A stretch of DNA of 64,000 nucleotides from Cytophagales bacterium (GCA_013299045.1 JAAFJX010000009.1:84261-148260), one strand, 5' to 3'. Numbered from the stretch's first letter, positions 37,339-46,598 are shown. A program made the numbers and translations. Notes: generated from the sequence alone by a model not told the origin.

Positions 37339-38208
37339 AATAGTCATTGGCACATCAATCAACAGAATTTCTAGTTGGTTGCTGGCTTCAATGCTAATGC
37401 TATCGGTGTTCCATATTCCTAAACCATCGCGCTTGTTCAAACTTATTCTATTGATGCTGGCCTGACCGCTCATTACAAACACGTAAACACCATTTCCGTT
37501 GCGTTTTATGTTGTATGTGGTCTTGTGGCCAGCGTCAAAATCTCCTATGTGAAACCATGCGTCTTGATGTATCCATACCCCCTCGTCATTCGGATTAGGC
37601 GATAGAATTTGCTGTAAGCGGTTTTTGCGGTCTTCGGGGTTGAGCTTTATTTGGTCGTAGCGTGGCGTAACATTGCGCTTGTTTGGGAAAATCCAGATTT
37701 GGAGCAAGTGTACCTCTTCGTTATGATTTTTATTTTTTTCGCTGTGTTGAATCCCGGTGCCCGCACTCATAACCTGAATTTCGTTTTTATGAATAACGGA
37801 GGTGTTTCCCATGCTGTCGCGGTGTTCTAATGCCCCAAGCAGAGGAATGCTGATAATTTCCATGTTATCGTGCGGGTGCGTTCCAAAACCTGCGCCACCT
37901 GCAATTTCGTCGTCGTTAAGAACACGCAAAACGCCAAAGTGCATTTGTTCTGGGTTATAATAACTCGCAAAACTAAAGGTATGGTAGCTTTTGAGCCAGC
38001 CATGGTTAGCATAGCCGCGCTTATCTGATTTGTGCAAAACAGTATTCGCCATAATATTTGTTTTTTCGGTGGGTAAATGATTAAATCCAAGTAGTTCTAA
38101 TGGTTTTAGTTCGTCTATGCTGTTAGTAACAACAGCCGCAGCAGCACCGCCAGTAGCAAAAATACCAATGCCCACAATGCCTAACTTAAGAAAATTCTTT
38201 CTGTCCAT
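37336..38208 (-). CDS. Pirin family protein with an N-terminal export signal
   Basis: A 290-residue bicupin. The pirin core starts at about residue 52 (IMANTVLHKSDKRGYANHGW) and holds the metal-binding cluster GFGTHPHDNMEII (about 107-119) and GTGIQHSEKN. Ordinary pirins are cytosolic and near 235 residues. Here 50 extra residues begin MDRKNFLKLGIVGIGIFATG and look like a Tat-type signal with an Arg-Lys pair in place of Arg-Arg, or a membrane anchor. Pirins include quercetin 2,3-dioxygenases and redox regulators; the substrate is unknown. The TAG stop lies in the end of a family A element, whose insertion may have shortened or replaced the original end. Confidence 0.85.
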   Translation of the reverse strand: MDRKNFLKLGIVGIGIFATGGAAAAVVTNSIDELKPLELLGFNHLPTEKTNIMANTVLHKSDKRGYANHGWLKSYHTFSFASYYNPEQMHFGVLRVLNDDEIAGGAGFGTHPHDNMEIISIPLLGALEHRDSMGNTSVIHKNEIQVMSAGTGIQHSEKNKNHNEEVHLLQIWIFPNKRNVTPRYDQIKLNPEDRKNRLQQILSPNPNDEGVWIHQDAWFHIGDFDAGHKTTYNIKRNGNGVYVFVMSGQASINRISLNKRDGLGIWNTDSISIEASNQLEILLIDVPMTI

Positions 38209-38312
38209 AATCTGATTGTTGTTTGTACGAAAACACTTTTTGATGTTTCAGCCGTTACAAAAGTACCTTGTTGAAGAGCAATTCTCCATAACCTAGATTA
38301 AGAAAAAAACAA

Positions 38313-38693
38313 CCTCTTAATTAACCTCTCTGAGAGATGTAAGTTTTGGGAATGGAATAATTGTATTTTTATACCATAGGAACTTTACTTTTAAAGTACG
38401 GCCAACTACGGCTATACTAGGGCTAAGGCCTGTATTTTGCGTTAGTGAGGCGGCGGGTTTAGTGCGTAGCACCGAAGCGAAGCGAAGCCCAAAGACGAAC
38501 GACCGCGAAGCGGGAACGCCCAAGAAATTGTACAAAAACAATAATACGTCAAAAAGCCAGATGTAATGAATTTGGCAAAAAGTTATTTGAAAACGCGAGA
38601 AAATGGCCTCTACAAAAGTAAAAAGAGGGTATTTGGAACTTAAAAAACTCAAAAAGGGCTTTTTGACGACTCAAGAGAGGTTAATTTAAGAGG
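38313..38693. mobile_element. Family B repeat, not nested (381 bp)
   Basis: Ends cctcttaattaacctctctg (38313) and gagaggttaatttaagagg (ending 38693) are inverted repeats. The 69-bp core is at 38455-38523. The 11-bp unit array is reduced to one or two (tacggctatac). Beyond the right end, the C-run and ccgcaactctgcggaaagga seen after the 19585 copy also occur, so the element or its flank extends to about 38750. From there to 39041 no gene is supported. Confidence 0.8.
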
Positions 38694-39041
38694 TTGCTTT
38701 CGTTCAACCCCCCCCGCAACTCTGCGGAAAGGACGGTTTTAATAAACGACTATCTATTTCAGTTAGTTAAATGCTACCTATTCTATTTATTGAGCTTTTT
38801 GCCCCTCAAAGCAAACTTTGTAAAAAAAAAATCTTCTTTGCATTGTTTTTGTAACTATTTTTATCAAAAGTATCCAAAATTTGGGCTATGCGCTATTATG
38901 AAAAGTTGCGCATTTGTGTATATTTGCGCGTATATTCAATTTGTTTATTTTCTTGAATATAAGAATAGTAAAAGACTGGAAATTACTTATAGGCATACAG
39001 AGGCATGATTTATTGATTGAGTACAAGCCATAAAGAACGAT

Positions 39042-39632
39042 ATGAAATATTTGAAAGCCATTTTTATCATCTTAACGGCAGTTTTTGCTACTGTTTCGTC
39101 GCATAGTTTGCTATGCTATGGGCTAGTGTTAAAGCTTTGGTACACACCTTTTCTCTTTTTTACTATTCCGCTCTGGGGCATAGCTGGTTCAAAAATAGCG
39201 CAATTTTTACTCAAAAAATTATTGAATAAAAATAGTGAGGATTATATCATTTCTAGACAACCCGACTCTCATGCTAAAAAGGCGCTTTCCTTTCAAAAAA
39301 CGCATCGTACCGCTTCAGTCGTCGTGATACTAGCCACGCTGATTTCGTTTTTTGCTAATGTACCTATTATTATGATTTTTACTTCCTATAACGAAACCTA
39401 TCATTATGAGAACTTTAGTGTGAATGCGGCAGCGAACATAACCGGCAAGCGTACTGGGGAGAATCGTGGCACGCACTACTATTTGGATATGAGCTGGACG
39501 GATAAAAACAATCAACAACTTGATGTTAGTCTGGACGTTACCAAGCAGTTTTATGACGATAAAAAGATAGGAGACAAAGTTCTGCTCGTGTATTCAGACA
39601 AAGACCACACAATGGTTAAACTACAAGAATAA
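39042..39632 (+). CDS. DUF3592-like membrane protein
   Basis: A 196-residue protein with membrane helices at about 5-28, 33-55 and 93-113, then a beta-rich exposed part (NAAANITGKRTGENRGTHYY then DVSLDVTKQFYDD) ending KIGDKVLLVYSDKDHTMVKL. The closing VLLVYSDKDHT-like strand resembles DUF3592, in which a membrane-bound beta domain has unknown function. The family is plausible rather than certain. A TATATTTG -7 box lies about 120 bases upstream. Confidence 0.55.
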   Translation: MKYLKAIFIILTAVFATVSSHSLLCYGLVLKLWYTPFLFFTIPLWGIAGSKIAQFLLKKLLNKNSEDYIISRQPDSHAKKALSFQKTHRTASVVVILATLISFFANVPIIMIFTSYNETYHYENFSVNAAANITGKRTGENRGTHYYLDMSWTDKNNQQLDVSLDVTKQFYDDKKIGDKVLLVYSDKDHTMVKLQE

Positions 39633-39695
39633 AATATTGACAAAAACACACAAAATAAAACTCTTTAATTTTACCCAGCAAAAAGTATCTTTTCC

Positions 39696-41507
39696 ATGTT
39701 AAGCCATTCTTTGGACTCTCTCCTGCGCTGTTATGCGGTGCTCTTCTTGTTTTTACTTTCTCAAAGTGCGGTTTGGGCGCAAAGTCAAAGTTACAGGCTT
39801 GGTATGCCTGAGCCGCATACACACTACTATGAGGTAACGATTACCATTTCGGATTACAACAAAAACGAGGCTATTTTTGAGCTACCCGTTTGGATTCCTG
39901 GCTCCTACATGGTTCGCGAGTATGCCAAAAATGTGGAATCCGTAGTGGCTAGTAGCGGTAACAAAAGCCTGAAAGTGGAAAAATTGGCCAAAAACCGATG
40001 GAAAGTCAGTACAGAAGGACAGAAGAATTTTGACCTCAATTACCGCGTTTATGCTTATGAACTTTCAGTACGGACAAGTTTTTTGGACGCTTCGCACGCT
40101 TACATCAACGGAACAAGCGTTTTTATGTATTTGGTTGGTATGGCAGAAAAACCATCTAAGCTCATCATTGAGCCATTTAAGGAGTTTAAAAACATTAGCA
40201 CTTCGCTCAAAGCAGACGGCTCTGATAAATGGACACGCCTTGTGCCCAACTACGATGTTCTGGCAGACTCACCAATAGAGATTGGTAACCACGATATTTT
40301 AGCGTTCAAATACAAGGGCATTCCGCATGAAATTGCGCTATATGGGGGCGGCAACTACGACCCTAAAAAGTTGGTAAAAGATTTTGAGCGCTGCGTGGAC
40401 GTTTGTACGGAGGTCTTTAAAGAAAATCCTTGCGAAAACTATGTCTTTATTGTGCATAATACACAAAATGGTGGGGGGGGGCTAGAACATTTGAACTCTA
40501 CTTCGGTGCTGATGAGCCGCCTTGGTTATGCGAATCCGGATAGTTACAGAGGTTTTTTGGGTTTAATCATTCACGAATACTTCCACTTATGGAATGTAAA
40601 GCGCTTGCGCCCTAAAGCACTTGGCCCTTTTGACTACAACCAAGAAAATTATACAAGTATGCTATGGGTGGCGGAAGGGATTACGAGCTACTATGACGAA
40701 CTTTTGAGCATGAGAGCTGGCTATAACGACCATAACGGCTACCTCAACACGCTTTGTGGCAGTATTGGTACCATAGAAAACCGTTTTGGAAGGCGCGTTC
40801 AGCCTGTAACGGAGTCTAGCTTTGATGCTTGGATTAAGTTTTATAGAGCTGATGAGAACTCGGCTAATGCCACAGTTTCTTATTACACTTATGGCTCAAT
40901 TCTGGGAGCGCTCTTGGACTTAGAGCTTTTGGGCGCAACCAACGGCGAAAAAGGGCTTGACGAACTGATGCGAGAACTTTATTTAGAAACGTATAAAAAG
41001 CAAAATAAAGGCTATACCGATGAAGAATTTAAAGAAGCCTGCGAAAAAATGGCGGGTAAAAAAATGACAGACTTCTTCGAGCAATATGTTGGCGGAACAA
41101 CCGTACCAGACTACAACCGTATTTTTGGTTATGCGGGCTTAGAGCTTAAACAAGAAACACCTAAAAATGTATCCTTGGGCTGTTCTCTGGACGATACTGG
41201 CGGCAAACTACTGGTAAAAAACGTTTATAAAGGCGGAGCAGGTTATGCCGACGGTCTTAACGTCAATGACGAGATTATAGCCGTTAATGATTTCAGAACC
41301 CTGAGCCGCGCACAACTAAGCGAAATTTTGCTGGATAAAAAAGAAAATGATGTACTCAAAATCCTTGTGGCGCGTGGTGGTGTTCTCTTGAACTTGAGCA
41401 TAAAACTCAAAACAGATATAAACAAAGTATTCTTTTTTGAGAGCCTCAATAACCCCTCTGTAACACAAATGAAGATTAGAAGCCGTTGGCTTATGCAAAT
41501 GCCTTGA
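39696..41507 (+). CDS. M61 family peptidase with PDZ domain
   Basis: A 603-residue secreted metallopeptidase of the glycyl aminopeptidase type. The signal peptide ends near SAVWAQ (about 29). An N-terminal beta domain carries LPVWIPGSYMVREYAKNV. The zinc site HEYFH is at 293-297 within IIHEYFHLWNVKRLRP, and the third-ligand region is WVAEGITSYYDELL. The PDZ domain is about 490-575 (GLNVNDEIIAVNDFR). M61 enzymes remove or cleave at Gly/Ala-rich N-termini. It probably acts in the periplasm. The 64-base gap from the preceding gene suggests independent or weakly linked expression. Confidence 0.9.
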   Translation: MLSHSLDSLLRCYAVLFLFLLSQSAVWAQSQSYRLGMPEPHTHYYEVTITISDYNKNEAIFELPVWIPGSYMVREYAKNVESVVASSGNKSLKVEKLAKNRWKVSTEGQKNFDLNYRVYAYELSVRTSFLDASHAYINGTSVFMYLVGMAEKPSKLIIEPFKEFKNISTSLKADGSDKWTRLVPNYDVLADSPIEIGNHDILAFKYKGIPHEIALYGGGNYDPKKLVKDFERCVDVCTEVFKENPCENYVFIVHNTQNGGGGLEHLNSTSVLMSRLGYANPDSYRGFLGLIIHEYFHLWNVKRLRPKALGPFDYNQENYTSMLWVAEGITSYYDELLSMRAGYNDHNGYLNTLCGSIGTIENRFGRRVQPVTESSFDAWIKFYRADENSANATVSYYTYGSILGALLDLELLGATNGEKGLDELMRELYLETYKKQNKGYTDEEFKEACEKMAGKKMTDFFEQYVGGTTVPDYNRIFGYAGLELKQETPKNVSLGCSLDDTGGKLLVKNVYKGGAGYADGLNVNDEIIAVNDFRTLSRAQLSEILLDKKENDVLKILVARGGVLLNLSIKLKTDINKVFFFESLNNPSVTQMKIRSRWLMQMP

Positions 41508-41588
41508 TACCCCTTTGGGACAGTAGGTAGTGAATCGAGCAAACAAGCACGTGGGAAGCAAAACAATACTCATCTCACGTGCTTGCGC

Positions 41589-42533
41589 TTACTGCCAGTC
41601 TTCAGCGAGCCGTTTTTTATAGATATGAAACTCTGTCCAAATGCTATCCAAAATATCTTTTGCAGGCTCTATACGTTGAATACTTGCAGCTACTTGGCCT
41701 ATTTCTAGTTCTCCTTCCTCCCAGTTTCCTTCAAAAATACCTAAGCGAGAACGCCCACGCCCTAATAACTCACGGAGGGCATCAGGAGCTACACCAGCCA
41801 TTTCAGCTTCTTTAAGGCGCTTATAGAGCGGATTTTTGAGCATTCTTGTTGGCGTTATTAGCTTCATTATCAGTTCAGTATCGCCCTCTTTGGCATTTAA
41901 TACGGCTTGCTTAAAAGCATTGTGCGCCGAGGACTCTTCGGCTACTGCAAAGCGGCTACCTACCTGCACTCCGCACGCGCCCATACCAATAGCAGCCAAC
42001 ATTGAGCGCCCACAAGCAATGCCTCCAGCCGCCACTACTGGTATGCGCACCTGCCGCACAAGTTCAGGAATGAGGCATAAAGTTGTGGTTTCTTCACGCC
42101 CGTTGTGCCCACCCGCCTCAAAACCCTCTCCGATGACCGCATCTACACCCGCCGCTTGCGCCTTTAATGCAAATTGCGAACTGGCTACTACGTGCAAAAC
42201 TTTGCAACCTGCTCCTTTGAGTTGTGCTGTGTATTTAGACGGACTCCCCGCAGAGGTAATGACAACAGGCACACGCATAGCGAGGATATGTGCTATATGC
42301 GCTTCTGCATGAGGATAAATAAGCGGTAAATTGACAGCAAAAGGCTTGTCTGTTGCTACTTGGCACTTGGCAATATGCGCTGCCAAAACTTCTGGCCGCA
42401 TAGAACCCGCCCCTATAACTCCCAAGCCGCCGGCCTCACTGACAGCTGATGCCAACTTCCAGCCGCTACACCAGACCATACCAGCCTGTATGATTGGAAT
42501 TTTGATACCCAAAAAGTCATTCAAACAAGACAT
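41589..42533 (-). CDS. Nitronate monooxygenase family protein (FMN)
   Basis: A 314-residue TIM-barrel FMN enzyme. Features: the N-terminal IPIIQAGMVWCSGWKLASAV (about 12-31), EGFEAGGHNG (near 138-147, with the family His) and VVAAGGIACGRSMLAAIGMG then GVQVGSRF for phosphate and flavin binding. Members oxidise alkyl nitronates; the FabK enoyl-ACP reductases share the fold, and the EAGGHNG motif occurs in both. It follows an acyl-CoA carboxylase gene by 100 bases on the same strand, so a fatty-acid role cannot be excluded. Confidence 0.82.
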   Translation of the reverse strand: MSCLNDFLGIKIPIIQAGMVWCSGWKLASAVSEAGGLGVIGAGSMRPEVLAAHIAKCQVATDKPFAVNLPLIYPHAEAHIAHILAMRVPVVITSAGSPSKYTAQLKGAGCKVLHVVASSQFALKAQAAGVDAVIGEGFEAGGHNGREETTTLCLIPELVRQVRIPVVAAGGIACGRSMLAAIGMGACGVQVGSRFAVAEESSAHNAFKQAVLNAKEGDTELIMKLITPTRMLKNPLYKRLKEAEMAGVAPDALRELLGRGRSRLGIFEGNWEEGELEIGQVAASIQRIEPAKDILDSIWTEFHIYKKRLAEDWQ

Positions 42534-42633
42534 GGTCAGTCAATCCGCTTAAAGTTCCTAGATTATGATATTCAAACAGTTCAATGGGCTTGTAACCACC
42601 TCATGATTGAGGAAAATTGACTAAATCAATCTG

Positions 42634-44262
42634 CTAAACCTGTATAACACCAACATTATAACGTTTCTCAATGGGAGCGTTATTGGCAGCTTCAATGCCC
42701 ATAGAAATGACTTTTCGGGTATCAAGCGGGTCTATGATATCGTCCACCCAAAGGCGTGCGGCTGCATAATAGGGCGAGAGTTCGGACTCATATTTTTGAG
42801 TAATTTCTTCCAAAAGTGCATTTTCAGCCTCTGGCGTAATGACCTCACCTTTTGCTTTGAGCGTCGCTACTTTGATTTGAAGCAGTGTTTTGGCAGCAGA
42901 GCCACCACTCATGACGGCTATTTGTGCCGAAGGCCAAGCGTAGATAAGACGGGGGTCATAAGCCTTGCCACACATGGCATAGTTACCTGCACCATAAGAG
43001 TTCCCCACCACAATCGTAAACTTTGGCACTACAGAATTGGCCATAGCATTGACCATTTTAGCGCCATCTTTGATGATGCCCCCATGTTCTGATTTGCTGC
43101 CAACCATAAAACCAGTAACATCTTGCAAGAATACGAGAGGAATTTTCTGCTGGTTACAGTTCATAACAAAGCGAGCAACTTTATCAGCTGAGTCAGAATA
43201 AATAACCCCACCCATTTGCATTTCGCCTTTCTTACTCTTTTGAACAGAGCGTTGGTTGGCCACTATGCCCACAGCCCAGCCATCTATACGGGCTGTTCCA
43301 CAAATAATACTTTTGCCATAACCTTCTTTATAGTGGTCAAACTCTGAGTTATCCACTAAGCGCTCTATGATTTCCATCATTTCGTAGGGCTTAATGCGTG
43401 TAGAAGGCAAAATCCCATAGATTTCTTTAGGGTTTTTCAGTGGCGGCAAGGCGGCTACCCGATTAAAACCTGCCGTAGGCAAGCTGCCCATTTTAGACAC
43501 AATTCGGCGAATAGCTTCCAAACAAGCCGCATCGTTTGGATATTTGTTGTCAGTAACCCCCGATATTTCGCAATGTGTAACAGCACCGCCGAGAGTCTCA
43601 TTATCTACACTTTCACCTATGGCAGATTTCACCAAATAAGAGCCTGCCAAGAAGACCGACCCCGTACCTTCTACAATCAAGGCCTCGTCAGACATAATGG
43701 GCAAGTAAGCACCACCAGCCACACAACTACCCATGATGGCTGCAATTTGCACAATGCCCATGCCCGACATCATGGCGTTGTTGCGAAAAATGCGCCCAAA
43801 ATGTTCTTTATCCGCAAAAACGTCAGACTGGAGCGGTAAGTAAATGCCTGCACTGTCCACCAGATAAATGATAGGAATTTTATTCTCCATCGCAATTTCT
43901 TGCGCCCGCAGATTCTTTTTGGCAGTTATTGGAAACCAAGCACCTGCTTTGACAGTCGCATCATTGGCTACAATCATGCAAAGCTGCCCGTGTATTCGCC
44001 CAAGACCCATAACTACCCCACCTGAGGGGCAACCACCGTGCTCAGCATACATACCTTCGGCGACAAAAGTACCAACCTCAAGAAATTCAGAGTCAGGGTC
44101 TGTCAGTTTTTCTATACGCTCACGTGCGGTGAGTTTACCCTTGGCATGATGGTCTGAGATTCTCTTTTCGCCTCCGCCCAGGTGCGCTTTTTTTATTTTA
44201 GCCTTTAGTTGGAAAGCCAACTGCTTATTTACGTCTTCGTTTTTGTTGTATTCAATATCCAT
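42634..44262 (-). CDS. Acyl-CoA carboxylase beta subunit (propionyl/methylcrotonyl type)
   Basis: A 542-residue carboxyltransferase. It has N-terminal KLTARERIEKLTDPDSEFLE, the AccD-like crotonase cores GGVVMGLGRIHG and VNGGAYLP-type GSCVAGGAYLP (about 178-188), and the second half DVTGFMVG (about 388), GNSYGAGNYAMCGKAYDPR and WPSAQIAVMSGG. It moves carboxyl from biotin to an acyl-CoA (propionyl- or methylcrotonyl-CoA). GTGSVFLAGSYLVKSAIGE favours the methylcrotonyl-type group, but this is not decisive. The biotin-carrying alpha subunit is not in the window. Confidence 0.88.
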   Translation of the reverse strand: MDIEYNKNEDVNKQLAFQLKAKIKKAHLGGGEKRISDHHAKGKLTARERIEKLTDPDSEFLEVGTFVAEGMYAEHGGCPSGGVVMGLGRIHGQLCMIVANDATVKAGAWFPITAKKNLRAQEIAMENKIPIIYLVDSAGIYLPLQSDVFADKEHFGRIFRNNAMMSGMGIVQIAAIMGSCVAGGAYLPIMSDEALIVEGTGSVFLAGSYLVKSAIGESVDNETLGGAVTHCEISGVTDNKYPNDAACLEAIRRIVSKMGSLPTAGFNRVAALPPLKNPKEIYGILPSTRIKPYEMMEIIERLVDNSEFDHYKEGYGKSIICGTARIDGWAVGIVANQRSVQKSKKGEMQMGGVIYSDSADKVARFVMNCNQQKIPLVFLQDVTGFMVGSKSEHGGIIKDGAKMVNAMANSVVPKFTIVVGNSYGAGNYAMCGKAYDPRLIYAWPSAQIAVMSGGSAAKTLLQIKVATLKAKGEVITPEAENALLEEITQKYESELSPYYAAARLWVDDIIDPLDTRKVISMGIEAANNAPIEKRYNVGVIQV

Positions 44263-44703
44263 ACAAGTTGTAAGTTATATCATGCCATACTGGTCTATGC
44301 CTAGGCTTTCCGATTGAACAATAGATTACGCTCGCAATTTAATGGCAAATCTTTAAACTACAAGCCATGCTCAAAAAAATATAGAAAATGAGCTAGCAAC
44401 ATCAGCAAGCGTAATAAAAAAAATAATGCCGTCCTAAACGTTTTTAAATTTCTCTAAAAAAGATTTCAATCTGCCCCTTACTTGATAACGTTTATTGATG
44501 GTGTTTGCTGCCCAAGACTTTTGGTAGGTAATAAGAGGGGCATCTTTGAGTTAAAACCTTCCCAAGCCTTCAGTCATTTATTCAGGACGGGGTTCGTGTT
44601 GAGTTATAAAAAAAAACCTTTTTGCAAAAGTGCTTTTGTTGTTCTGTCAAAACTACTCAAAAGATGATATTTCTGTTACTCTTGCAAAAAAGTTTTTTTT
44701 TAT

Positions 44704-45331
44704 TTCAATTTTTGTTAGAAGCCTCATATTGCAAAAGGGGTTTGATGTTCAGTCTCGGCCTTGAGCGCGTTAATTTTTTAACTTGAGGCTTAATGAGTGG
44801 TTTTAAACTTTACAAGCCAGTTCATCTTTTTAGAAAAGTTCTTTTAAACATAAATTTGCTTGTTTTTCTTTGTCATGAGGAGGTAAAAATTTCAATTTTT
44901 GTTAGAAGCCTCATATTGCAAAAGGAGTTTGATGTTCAGTCTCGGCCTTGAGCGCGTTAATTTTTTAACTTGAGGCTTAATGAGTGGTTTTAAACTTTAC
45001 AAGCCAGTTCATCTTTTTAGAAAAGTTCTTTTAAACATAAATTTGCTTGTTTTTCTTTGTCATGAGGAGGTAAAAATTTCAATTTTTGTTAGAAGCCTCA
45101 TATTGCAAAAGGGGTTTGATGTTCAGTCTCGGCCTTGAGCGCGTTAATTTTTTAACTTGAGGCTTAATGAGTGGTTTTAAATTTTACAAGCCAGTTCATC
45201 TTTTTAGAAAAGTTCTTTTAAACATAAATTTGCTTGTTTTTCTTTGTCATGAGGAGGTAAAAATTTCACTTTTTGTTAGAAGCCTCATATTGCAAAAGGG
45301 GTTTGGTGTTCAGTCTCGGCCTTGAGCGCGT
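44704..45331. repeat. 187-bp direct tandem repeat, 3.4 copies
   Basis: Three full units start at 44704, 44891 and 45078 and a partial one at 45265 (67 bases); the spacing is exactly 187. The copies differ by only a few bases (for example gggg or ggag in the aaaagg stretch). Each full unit contains an 8-bp inverted pair (aagcctca at 44719, tgaggctt at 44784), the hairpin gttaattttttaac, a -7-like TAAATTTG (44851, 45038, 45225) and gtcatgaggaggtaaaaatt. There is no open frame of useful length. A CRISPR array is excluded by the unit size and the lack of unique spacers. Confidence 0.9.
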
Positions 45332-45353
45332 AGGGTTCGTTTACTTTTGGCAT

Positions 45354-45530
45354 CTAAACTTGCATTTTTAGCTTATCAATAGTTACTTGTTGTGCTTCAA
45401 TGTGGCTTGTTGCTTCTGCATGGCTGAGCTGTATTTGTGAGGGGTTGTCGGCATTGACAGCCACCTGCCTGTGAGCACTACCTGCAAGCAGCGTAACCAC
45501 TAGCAAAAAAGCAAAAACAAATAATTTATG
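45354..45530 (-). pseudogene. Decayed small secreted-peptide gene, start codon lost
   Basis: On the minus strand an open frame of 58 codons to a TAG (45354-45356) reads KLFVFAFLLVVTLLAGSAHR, a typical signal peptide, then QVAVNADNPSQIQLSHAEAT and a helical tail ending LKMQV. The codon where Met is expected is CAT, preceded by a stop (TGA), and the only nearby ATG (45535) is in another frame and blocked at once by TAA. A one- or two-base change near 45528-45535 would restore a start, so it may be a recently broken gene or use an unusual start. Too short for a family call. It directly abuts the tandem repeats. Confidence 0.45.
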
Positions 45531-45983
45531 TCATGAGCGAAAAATGGTTTGTGTGAAATTTTCTACAATATACACGCATGATGGAGGTAAAATACTAAAA
45601 AATGGCGTTAAAAAAGCGTTAGCATGACTATTTTTTATTGATTTAGTCTTATCTTGTATAACTAAAATTATATTTTTAAAAATAATCTTAACAAATAGCA
45701 ACGTAACATTTAAAAATTTTTAAAAAAGCACAATGCCGCAATCTTTAAAGTAATGAATAGGCACGAATAGACGTTTAACACTTTTTATATCTCTTTAAGA
45801 ACAATTAACTATTCTTTTAAAAACTAATAATCAGATACTTAACTAAATGAAAGCGCTATATTTACCGAGTGTTCATTGACTCTTGTTTTTTGCAAAGAGA
45901 AATAAACCAATTTTGCGAAGTTATCTGGGGGCAGCAGTCTATAATCTGCTTTCAGAGCAAAGCGATAACCTAAGTAAAACTTT
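45531..45983. other. A/T-rich intergenic stretch without recognised features
   Basis: This 450-base gap holds poly-A/T runs and short words shared with neither repeat family. No open frame above about 30 codons with a plausible start was noted, and no clear promoter or terminator was found for the following gene. Confidence 0.4.
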
Positions 45984-46544
45984 ATGAAACTGCGATTCTT
46001 TCTTCTGACTTTTCTACTTCTCGTTGCAAGAGGTTGCGATTTCTATTCAACAAGTCTGTGGTTCTTTAAGCGCCCAACCGACGAGACGAATCCACTCACC
46101 AGTGTACTAGGCTTTGGTTGGAATGGTTTAGTTTTAGTCAATATTGCTCTTGTTGGCTTAATCATTTATGCCTTCTATGTTTATTCTTATAAATATTTTG
46201 TTCAGAAGGTTTTTATGGAGGGCGGTGGCCTCACAGACTATATCTCTGAAGGATATTTCAATAAAAAAGGGCAATTCTATCGCGTCTTTTATCAAGCACC
46301 TAAGAATAAGCAGGTACTGATTGCGCACTTGGGATACATCATGGTGCGTGTGTTGATAGTGGGGAGTTTTTTGGCTACAGGCCATAATCTCTGTCAATAC
46401 TATGATGTGGTTATTTATAACTCCTTGAGAGAGGTCGTTATTAGGCCCTTGTTTGTTATCTATGGGTTAGTCGCTCTGACCTTTATTTTCTTTGTGTATA
46501 GGCTTTGGAACAGGGAGTTTATGCTCAATAAAAATCTTTCTTAA
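45984..46544 (+). CDS. Uncharacterised membrane protein (possibly DUF5658-like)
   Basis: A 186-residue protein with hydrophobic helices at about 1-17, 48-67, 112-131 and 150-170. The N-terminal pattern ARGCDFYSTSLWFFKRPTDE then TNPLTSVLGFGW, a D...ST near helix 1 followed by E-x-NP and a Gly/Trp stretch, recalls DUF5658 membrane proteins. This is a weak match. It lies 54 bases upstream of a lipoprotein gene on the same strand, so the three following genes may form one operon. Confidence 0.5.
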   Translation: MKLRFFLLTFLLLVARGCDFYSTSLWFFKRPTDETNPLTSVLGFGWNGLVLVNIALVGLIIYAFYVYSYKYFVQKVFMEGGGLTDYISEGYFNKKGQFYRVFYQAPKNKQVLIAHLGYIMVRVLIVGSFLATGHNLCQYYDVVIYNSLREVVIRPLFVIYGLVALTFIFFVYRLWNREFMLNKNLS

Positions 46545-46598
46545 AAGTTTGGTTTACCTATTTTTAACTTAAAAACCACTAAAAAAACGACAAAACTC

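Noticed and set aside
38694..39008. 104-codon plus-strand open frame
   Set aside because: It begins in the flank of family B and has a low-complexity, Phe/Tyr/Cys-rich composition with no start signal or family pattern.
44482..44667. 61-codon plus-strand open frame
   Set aside because: Short, no signal or motif, upstream of the tandem repeats; composition not protein-like.
44704..45331. CRISPR array
   Set aside because: The repeats are 187 bp and contiguous, with no unique spacers and no cas genes.
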